Part shown: positions 56,360-64,000 of the stretch, piece after piece
Position numbering within the stretch: position 1 is the first letter of the stretch
Layout of the letters: every line of letters begins with the position of its first letter
Source: Gracilaria domingensis
Taxonomy: Eukaryota; Rhodophyta; Florideophyceae; Gracilariales; Gracilariaceae
NCBI GenBank assembly: GCA_022539475.1
Contig: VCMS01000042.1
Coordinates: 62,001 to 126,000, forward strand
Direction: 5' to 3'
Length of the DNA stretch: 64,000 nt
Translations under genes and position numbers: made by a program
The notes under the pieces: generated by a model
Databases searched by the model: none
What the model saw: only the letters and a program-made list of their open reading frames with translations
What the model was told of the DNA's origin: nothing

Positions 56360-57825
56360 GTTGAACAGCTATTGCAGTGAAAGGTGTATATCAACAATAC
56401 GCTCGCTCTGGACGATACAACAACGGAGGCGAGCCTTTAAATGGCGACTTACGCTGGGCACCCCCGCTTTCGGCAGCTCCTCCCAGCGCACTGCCAGTCT
56501 CGTCCGTGTCCTGTCCGTGGCCGCTCGCACACTGATTGTACGCTTTAGAGTCGTGGAGTTCGCGCAATGATGACTCACGCGAGCAATGGTCGCGGTCTGT
56601 AATCATGCTCTTCAAATGCTTTGCATAGTAGTCAAGAGTACACTCATTCACTTCCATGTACAGCCTACTCTCGCAAATACACGTGGACAGCGGCGCCAAC
56701 GTACCGGCGGCCGGGTGTAGCGAAATCACTGCGCGGCGGCGTGTTTTGGGAGGTCCCGGGAAGGCACCGGAAAGTGGCCAGAACGTGCCGGCGGGCGGGG
56801 GGGTCGGTCGTGTTAGGGTAGGTACCCTAACACGACCGGACCCCCCCGCCCGCGGGCATAAAATCGCACATTTTTCAAAAAATCGCCCAAAACGTGCCCG
56901 CGGGCGGGGGGGGGGTCGGTCGTGTTAGGGTAGGTACCCTAGGGTAGGTACCCTAACACGACCGACCCCCCCCCCGCCCGCGGGGACGTTCTGGCCACAT
57001 TCTGGCACCCTCCGGAGACCTCCCAAAACACTCCTCCCGGCACTTCCTGTACCCACTGCGTCACCTTAGTGCACCATCCCGTCATCTTCACCCTCCAGAC
57101 ACTCCCTAATTTCCGGGATGGTGCACTGAGGTGACCATCCCGTCTTCTCCACCCTCCAGACACTCCCTAATTTCCGGGATGGTGCACTGAGGTGACGCAG
57201 TGGGTACAAGAAGTGCCGGGAGGAGTGTTTTGGGAGGTCTCCGGAGGGTGTCAAAAAATCGTCCAAAACGTGCCCGCGGGGGGGGGGGGGGTCGGTCGTG
57301 TTAGGGTAGGTACCCTAACACGACTGGACCCCGCCGCCCGCGGGCACATTTTGGACGATTTTTTGAAAAATGTGCGATTTTATGCCCGCGGGCGGGGGGG
57401 TCCGGTCGTGTTAGGGTAGTTACCCTAACACGACCGGACCCCCCCGCCCGCGGGCACGTTCTGGTCACATTCCGGCGCCTTCCGGAGACCTCCCAAAACA
57501 CTCCTCCCGGCACTTCCGGCAGTGATTTCGCTGCACACGCCGTGCACATATATCAAACTAGAGAAAACTAGCGCTTCACACCCACTTGATCCGCGACTTT
57601 TAGCACAAGACGCGACCTTTGCAATAGCTCCGAATCGCGAGGTGGCCGACACGCGACGCTATCGCTCCGGGCGGACACGGACACGGACGAGACTGGCAGT
57701 GCGCTGGGAGGAGCTGCCGAAAGCGGGGGTGCCCAGCGTAAGTCGCCATTTAAAGGCTCGCCTCCGTTGTTTGCGCTGAAGCGAGGGATTCCGCCCATGT
57801 TGGAGAGGAGATACATCCTATCGAC
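56360..57825. repeat. Nested palindrome between the two divergent cargo genes
   Basis: Outer arms at about 56421-56535 and 57660-57773 are near-identical inverted repeats of about 115 bp that include CGCCATTTAAAGGC, a possible TATA element some 50-100 bp before each gene start. Inside are nested inverted GC-rich blocks (CCCGCGGGC with long G or C runs, TTTTGGGAGGTC/GACCTCCCAAAA). TTAGGGTAGGTACCCTAA palindromes stand at 56813, 56925 (doubled), 57301 and 57411. In the centre two 61-bp tandem repeats lie at 57074-57134 and 57135-57195. It is either a bidirectional promoter built from duplicated sequence or two element ends facing each other. Confidence 0.7.
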
Positions 57826-60658
57826 ATGAGTGCTCCGCCTCCGGCGTTCCATGCATATGTCAGACTTTTCTTGGTTCTTCGCGATGCTTTGGCAAACAGC
57901 GATGGAGACCCTGATCGGCCACGGGACGTGGGGTTTAGAGGGTTAATAGAGTTCTGCGCCGAGAACTATAAGGATATTCCGGAGGCAAGGAAGATGTTTG
58001 AGGAGGCCACTAACTCCAAGAACCTGCAGAACTCGACACTGCAACAGCTGCGAAAGAGTGTTGTGAATAACAAACCTGTGGAACAGCGATATCTTGTAAC
58101 GAAGCTTCTTGACAAGAAGGACGGGGATGAGGACCAGAGACTGCGCGATTTTTTCCTTCTCTCTATGGATATGGGTATATACCTACCGGTGCGATGCCTG
58201 GTTGGTTATTTCATGACCAGGAAAAGGAAGGTTCTGAAGACGACAGTGTTTATCCCACAAACAGCTGTGAACCCATTTGAAGTCGCTATATAGTTATCAT
58301 ACGTCGGCTACATAATGGGAGAGAACGAAAACATGAGAAGGATGAAGAAGAAACAAGCGAAAAAGAAACGAAAAGTGAACCATGCACCATCTGTTTACAT
58401 ACCCACTTTTACGTCTTTCTCTAAAGAAAACTGTGATCGACTGGGATTTGCTATCAGTGAGGTCGTATGGGCATGGAGTTCTTCTGTCGCTCATCTTGGA
58501 TACATGAACGTCTAGCACATGGTGAAACCATACATTTACATGAGTATGCAGACGTTGAAGTATACAGCGCTAGAGACACGGGAGTCTCGTTATGCCCCGC
58601 CGAGCCAGAGTACTCGATTCAACACAAAGGATGTGCCACAGAGCAGTACTAGTGGATCGGTGGAGACCTTGAGTGATGAATGCGATACAAACCTGCGAAT
58701 ACTGGCTAAGGAGTTTTTGACAGACCTCGAAACCATATGCACCCACGATAGCCTCTATAGCTTACGGGTTGATCAGATGAGGAACTGGATAGAGTTTTCG
58801 GAGATACGGATGGATACCGTATCTAGCTCTGACTCCGGTGAGTTGCCTGCTCGATTTCAGAAGTTTTTGGAGTTGCTATGGAAACCGATACAGGATATGC
58901 GTCATGCGGCAGGGTTCCATGTCGGCATTCACGCCTAACCTGATATTGAACTGACGAAAACCCCTAAAACTTCCGGTAATGCCGAACCTTCTTCGACCAA
59001 GTCTGCCCCACCCCCACCTCGTCGAGAGTATATGAACCTCGTGAGCTCCGATAGCGACGAGTTCGAGAAGCCGGTGAATCTTGCGGAGCATGAATCTCGG
59101 GTTGCTGGTTACAACATCCAAAAGACTGGTATTGAGCCGCCCATGAAGGGGATATCCAGTCTCCTTCGAATGAATATGGACAAGGTGTGGAAGGGGATGA
59201 GAAAGTCACACTTTGTAGCGTACAACTGTGACATGAAGGACCTGAGGCACACACACGAAACGTTTGTGAATCAGAGTGAGATTTTATGGGGTGAGGCACA
59301 GCTTGTCCTAACAGACCCTCCCTTTAACACTCGAAGGAAGAGGAACAAACGGAATAGTGGTCACGATGTCTTCAGTGAGGAAGACATGATCCGTACGGCT
59401 GACATAATAAGTTCCGCGCTTCGGTCAGGTGGGCACTTCATTATATTCTGTGCGATGGCACAGTTTCATGTGTGGCACAGGATACTTTCGGAAACGGCGA
59501 GTACGAAAGATGAAGCTGGAAGCGAAGGTAAACCAGAACTCATGCCTTCCTTTAAAGTGGATGCGAATCCACTGGTGTTCATCCGGGATCGCAGTAATGT
59601 TGGAGGAAATCCACGGAAGTTTGGGATACAGCCCGTAACGGAGTACGCCGTTCATGGGGTGAAGCGTGGATTGCGACCATCGGAGGAAGCCAGTCTTACT
59701 CCATTTGAGGAGAACAATTTCATTCCTTCCACTTTCCCGGCTAACAGGAATGTAATTGACCGGGTGCCCAAACCGAGGGCGGGGGAGTGGTTGACATGCA
59801 AGGTACATGAGCCAGGTAGCTCAGTACCAGGTGGGCAGTACATAAGGCCGGAGCAGAAGTCGAGGGAGTTGATGAAGGAGTTGATATGTCGGTTCACAAG
59901 ACCGGGTGATCTTGTCATGGACATGTTCGCGGGAACTTTTTCTAGGGGTATGGCGTGCCTATCGCTGACAAAGCATAGGAAGTTCTTGGGGTGCGAGAAG
60001 CATAGGCCATGTTTCAGCCATGCGAAGCACCATCTAACGACTCTTATGGCCGAAGTTATTCGCGGGGGGAAGAATGACATCCTGGTTGAACAGGAGGTGG
60101 TGGATGCGGCTTCAACGACCTATGAACGGGTTCCACATCGGGACCGAGGTCGGCTTGAATGGGAGGCTCCATTTGGTTACCCCCAGTACCAAGTGATGCC
60201 TGGACATATTACGCAGTTCCTAGGAAGATACTGGAAGGACTGGGACTTTGTCGAGAAGTGTGGACAGCGTACTGTAGATCTTTGGGAGGGGAAGTACCGA
60301 GGAGCTCTGAATCTTATGGATATGCATATGCTGTTGACTGTTGAAGCCAATCGCTATCGCCTACATATATCATCTTCTAAGATTCGACATCCCCGTGCTG
60401 GTATGGGGGTGTTCACGGAACATAAGATATTGGCTGGGGAAACTATCTGTCATTTCTATGGAACTTTGGTGTACACGGATCTGACGAACCGGAAGGAAAG
60501 ACACTTAACGTATGGAAGTGGCTGTCTCGGAGCAACTCCAGTGCGGTACAAGTTGTTTTCTATGATGGTCACTGTGACTGGTACGGAGTTTCTGCACCTG
60601 AGGAACAGACCAGGACAGGCTCAGGATAGAAAGGAGAGCGAAGTCTACATTGTCCCGG
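57826..60658 (+). pseudogene. DNA methyltransferase-SET fusion gene of the KDZ element (three stops, 3' truncated)
   Basis: One frame from the Met at 57826 to 60658, interrupted by TAG at 58291, TAG at 58513 and TAA at 58936. The N-terminal 155 codons are helical and unrecognised. A lysine-rich segment (KKKQAKKKRK) suggests nuclear import. The methyltransferase follows: the catalytic motif LVLTDPPFN at 59305-59331, then the SAM-binding segment PGDLVMDMFAGTFSRG near 59905-59950. This motif order, catalytic before SAM-binding, is that of beta-class N6-adenine/N4-cytosine methyltransferases, and DPPF favours adenine. A SET domain begins near 60350 (GMGVFTEHKILAGETICHFY) but is cut at 60658 by a deletion that joins it to the next gene; its C-terminal NYGEQY part is kept only in copy 1. 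Confidence 0.75.
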
Positions 60659-63292
60659 GAGAGAGTCAGTGGGCGTCCTTCTACAGGACTCTCTCGCCCA
60701 TCTCGCAGCGGAGCGTCTTCCGGGATTGCGTCAAGAATTCGTGGATCAGCGAACGATGTCGTGCCGTCAACTGCCGATAATGCAAATCGTGCATCTGTCT
60801 CTGCTCCTCAAGAAGATGAGGTAACTCGGCCCAGCGGGTCAGGACAGGAGGGCATGACAACTGGAACCGAAGAGGTTCGTATGACACCAAAACCTTCATG
60901 TCCCCGGCCGATATCGAAGACCGGAGCTACTGGGGCGCGGGTTACGCCGCCCAGTGGATCTGGACAACAAGGGACAATGACGACAAGTCGTGAGAGCCCT
61001 AGTATATTAAGATCGTCACGTCCATCCCTGTCTTCTAGAACTGGGGCCGCTATGATTCGTATCATGCCTCGCAATGGGTCCGGACAAGGGAGAAAGACAA
61101 TAAGAAATCGAGAGACAACTGATAGACGAGTTATTCCTCGACCTTCCCCTCTTTCCAGAACGGGGGCCGTTGCAGCTCGTACGAGGCCCAATTCATCTGA
61201 TATACCATGCCATGAAGGAGGACAGACACGGGAGTTGGAGCTCGGAGCCGTGCCAAGGGTGGACACAGAACGCCTGCAGCCTCTCGTGTCTAAGGCTATG
61301 GCACATGAGGATAGTTCCGATAACGAAATAACACCGAATCCTGCGGCATTACCGGGCCTGTCGCCGAAGAAGCTAGGGAAATAACGGAAGATATCCAAAC
61401 TGGTGTGAATTCAAGCTCTATGAACAGACCTGATCTTTTAAATGAACTGAATTGCTTGAAAGAAAAGGTTAAGACGCTACAAGAGGACTTGATGGTTCGG
61501 AGAATTCTAGTGAAGGTCGCCCAAGAGCAGAGTACGGCTTTGAAAAAGAGGCTTGAAGAGAAGGATCTAGTCATTGAAGGGCTAAGAGGGGCACTGAAAC
61601 AGGAGGGAGATAGGAGTACACGTAATGGTGAACNNNNNNNNNNNNNNNNNNNNNNNNNNNNNNNNNNNNNNNNNNNNNNNNNNNNNNNNNNNNNNNNNNN
61701 NNNNNNNNNNNNNNNNNNNNNNNNNNNNNNNNNNNNNNNNNNNNNNNNNNNNNNNNNNNNNNNNNNNNNNNNNNNNNNNNNNNNNNNNNNNNNNNNNNNN
61801 NNNNNNNNNNNNNNNNNNNNNNNNNNNNNNNNNNNNNNNNNNNNNNNNNNNNNNNNNNNNNNNNNNNNNNNNNNNNNNNNNNNNNNNNNNNNNNNNNNNN
61901 NNNNNNNNNNNNNNNNNNNNNNNNNNNNNNNNNNNNNNNNNNNNNNNNNNNNNNNNNNNNNNNNNNNNNNNNNNNNNNNNNNNNNNNNNNNNNNNNNNNN
62001 NNNNNNNNNNNNNNNNNNNNNNNNNNNNNNNNNNNNNNNNNNNNNNNNNNNNNNNNNNNNNNNNNNNNNNNNNNNNNNNNNNNNNNNNNNNNNNNNNNNN
62101 NNNNNNNNNNNNNNNNNNNNNNNNNNNNNNNNNNNNNNNNNNNNNNNNNNNNNNNNNNNNNNNNNNNNNNNNNNNNNNNNNNNNNNNNNNNNNNNNNNNN
62201 NNNNNNNNNNNNNNNNNNNNNNNNNNNNNNNNNNNNNNNNNNNNAAACCCCTGGAGCTCTTGGGCAGTTTTGGCATGTTCACACCGTCGGTAGAGGGGGG
62301 GCCAGATGCTTTGCTGAAGAAAATGGTTGAAGCGAGTTGAAGGAGTTGAGCTGGGAAGGTATTAGAAAAGCATCTCTTACCGACAGGTGTATACTGGAAC
62401 TTTGTGCAGATATGTGCCTTAGGCAGAGAATGCGGCAGACCATGAGTGACGTCGTGGGCGTTCGTAAGAGAAATACGAGGGATAAACTATTTCTGCTCCT
62501 GGGGTACGATCTGATTTGGAGAAGAACAAAGCTGGTAGAAGAGAATGCTGACGAACTCACAATGCAGTTGAAGGAAGCGCAGGAGAACATACTGCGTCTT
62601 GACGAAAATGGTGTACCGAACACTTCATGGTGGAGAAAAGCCCCATTTGTTCGTCTAAAGTACTCCAATGCGGACAATGTCGAGGATATGCCGACGGAAG
62701 ATCAAGACTTGTTCTTCCGAAACCGTGTCGGGGTACAAGTGCTGAAGGAGTTTATTGGGTATGATGTGGAAGACAAGGATACGGGCACCTTTTTAGATGG
62801 CACAATACTGTTGCTCGCACGTTTGGACGCTTGGGTGTTGACGGTTGTGAGCCTTCTAAGTACGGATGTGTCAAGGGGTGGCCAGAGACAGAAACTGTTT
62901 ACAAAGAAGTTTGCTGAACTGCTACCTCTGTGTTTAAAGAATGTTCTGGGGATGTTAGGCAACATGTCTTGAGGACCAATTCCAGCGAGTTTCATAATTT
63001 TGGAACGACAACGGAAGATTGGACTAAGGTTCTTGGTAATGACATGAGAGAGGCTACATTTGGATATCGAATGCCGTCGAACGGAAGAATTTACCTCACT
63101 GTGAAAGAACAATTTTTTATTGACAGTGTGAGCCGAAGATTGGGGTCTATTAGCGATTGCTTCGTTGGTGAATGCGAGGAAGGGGATATGGAGTTCAAGG
63201 AAATGGACATGAACGATTTCGGAATTAACACAGGATCACAAGAAAAGGCACCACAAGGTGAACATGTAGAAGATGGAGCCCTTAATGTTTAA
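60659..63292 (+). pseudogene. KDZ accessory protein, second copy (5' truncated, frameshifted, with N gap)
   Basis: Counterpart of the intact gene at 12778-15174. The first 40 or so codons are missing: the deletion that removed the SET end joins at the ERVSGRPSTGL segment. The three Arg/Ser repeats, the coiled coil (LNELNCLKEKVKTLQEDL) and the globular end follow. Single-base losses shift the frame near 61360, 62330 and 62955, and 611 unknown bases stand at 61634-62244. The stop at 63290-63292 overlaps the stop of the convergent transposase as in copy 1. Confidence 0.75.
61634..62244. other. Assembly gap (611 N)
   Basis: A run of N inside the accessory gene copy. In copy 1 the corresponding stretch is roughly 330 bp, so the gap length is not exact or hides an insertion. 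Confidence 0.95.
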
Positions 63293-64000
63293 GGCTGTAC
63301 AAGATCAACGTGCTCAGTTGGTCCTTCATCTGAATCATGATAGAATCGATTGATGTAGAATCGGTGTTGGAACCATTGAAGTGGAGGACAAAAAGGTGGA
63401 GCAGGGTAGTTTGATCGAACAACATGGACAGTTCCCTGTAGTGCAGAAGCCGGAACCATCCCGTACCAAGGAGTTAACTCTACGATAGTCTCCGCTTTGG
63501 AATGACGAGGGAACGGAAGAGTGTGGTTCTTTTCATCGTTTGTAGCCCACCGTAAAGATATGCATTTCAATATGTGGTCGATGTTTGTTGCGGGGGTAAA
63601 ACCTCGAAATACCGGACAAATGCCACCTCTGGTGCGGTAAGTGCAGAATCAAGGAGAGATATTCGAATCAGAGCGACTACCTGGGCAACCCAAGTCTCTG
63701 AATCTTCTCCGCTTACCAATACAGTGGAAAACTTTGGCTTTCTACTGGGACCAAATGCTGGAGAAGCGAAGACACGTTGGATGATGGGGTATTTGGGTCG
63801 TCCCAGCTTAAGTGCCTTAGAAGACGAATCGAAGTGTTCAAGAGTCGGAACGAAACCGCCTTTCACGACGGCCGAATTCACCAGAGTTATCCTTGTCTTT
63901 TCTGGGAAGTATGTAATAGAGTGCTCATCCAGTGTTTCTTTCACGAGACTGAGGAAAGGAGGAAGAACCTGTTGACCAATTTGATCAAGAATCGACCTTG
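63289..64000 (-). pseudogene. KDZ transposase, copy 3, C-terminal part (continues beyond window)
   Basis: Matches the last 240 or so codons of copy 1 on the opposite strand (TLDEHSITYFPEKTRITLVN, then WATNDEKNHTLPFPRHSKAE, then the VDLVQP end). It has TGG and TGC where copy 1 has its two TGA codons, which shows the original protein end. A one-base loss in a C run near 63590 shifts the frame. The N-terminal part and the left-end hairpins should lie just outside the window. Confidence 0.75.

Larger units (their letters stand above)
48523..64000. mobile_element. KDZ-type DNA transposon system, large composite copy (runs off window)
   Basis: Order: left end with hairpins and direct repeats, transposase (+, truncated at 52956), ParB-like/oxygenase-like gene (-), nested palindrome, methyltransferase-SET gene (+), accessory gene (+), transposase (-). 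The last three are an inverted version of copy 1. The whole is thus mirror-like, with a transposase pointing inwards at each end and two cargo genes leaving the central palindrome. It may be one element with very long terminal inverted repeats that carry the transposase, or two related elements joined head to head. All genes in it are damaged. Confidence 0.6.

Noticed and set aside
56813-57428. TTAGGG motifs as an interstitial telomere array
   Set aside because: They are four separate palindromic units spaced by GC-rich blocks, not a head-to-tail array.
59032-60780. Methyltransferase-SET product with an Arg/Ser tail as a natural fusion
   Set aside because: The tail is the accessory gene read in another frame after a deletion; copy 1 shows the true SET end and a separate accessory gene.
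61405-62340. Long frames across the N run
   Set aside because: They are open only because the unknown bases contain no stops.
1-64000. CRISPR arrays, rRNA or tRNA genes, bacterial operons
   Set aside because: None seen; the content is eukaryotic mobile elements and host gene remains.

Overview
This window is nuclear DNA of a eukaryote and consists mostly of mobile elements nested in or abutting one another, with a small island of damaged host genes in the middle. The organism cannot be named with certainty. Intron-poor host genes, chromodomain Ty3/gypsy elements, a PIF/Harbinger element and large KDZ-type DNA transposons would suit a red alga with a repeat-rich genome (Florideophyceae); a fungus or another alga is not excluded. 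LAYOUT: 1-7639 is the 3' part of a chromodomain Ty3/gypsy fossil (element A). 7640-7777 is a short coding-like host fragment. 7778-16636 is the first copy of a KDZ-type DNA transposon: a left end full of hairpins, the transposase (+), then convergent (-) genes for an intact accessory protein of unknown function and for the C-terminal part of a DNA methyltransferase-SET fusion. 17207-21230 is the host island: a ketopantoate-reductase-like gene with one stop, a 5'-truncated ribulose-phosphate 3-epimerase, a cluster of three related long hairpins that look like small-RNA precursors, a coiled-coil protein gene, and a fragment of a PfkB sugar kinase. 21508-28010 is a Ty3/gypsy fossil (element B) with both LTRs and a CTGCC target duplication. 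28215-29695 is a decayed host gene with a PP1-binding-like motif, and 30202-31335 a PIF/Harbinger transposase. 31682-48240 is an older Ty3/gypsy fossil (element D) split by a complete 11.4-kb chromodomain element (C, 32460-43898, CATCA duplication). From 48523 to the window end the KDZ system returns in its largest form: transposase (+), a ParB-like/2-oxoglutarate-oxygenase-like gene (-), a 1.4-kb nested palindrome, the DNA methyltransferase-SET gene (+), the accessory gene (+, with a 611-bp N gap), and another transposase (-) running off the end. HOW IT FITS TOGETHER: the KDZ element appears to carry its own chromatin and DNA modification set, namely a beta-class DNA methyltransferase fused to a histone-methyltransferase-type SET domain, and a ParB-like plus dioxygenase-like protein, transcribed divergently from the palindrome. 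The transposase and accessory genes end tail to tail with overlapping stop codons. All copies here are damaged except the accessory gene at 12778-15174. A second unexpected signal is in element C: the 10-bp palindrome ACCANNTGGT recurs through its whole length far above chance, across coding and non-coding parts and both LTRs. Elements A and C also share a long antisense reading frame downstream of the chromodomain.
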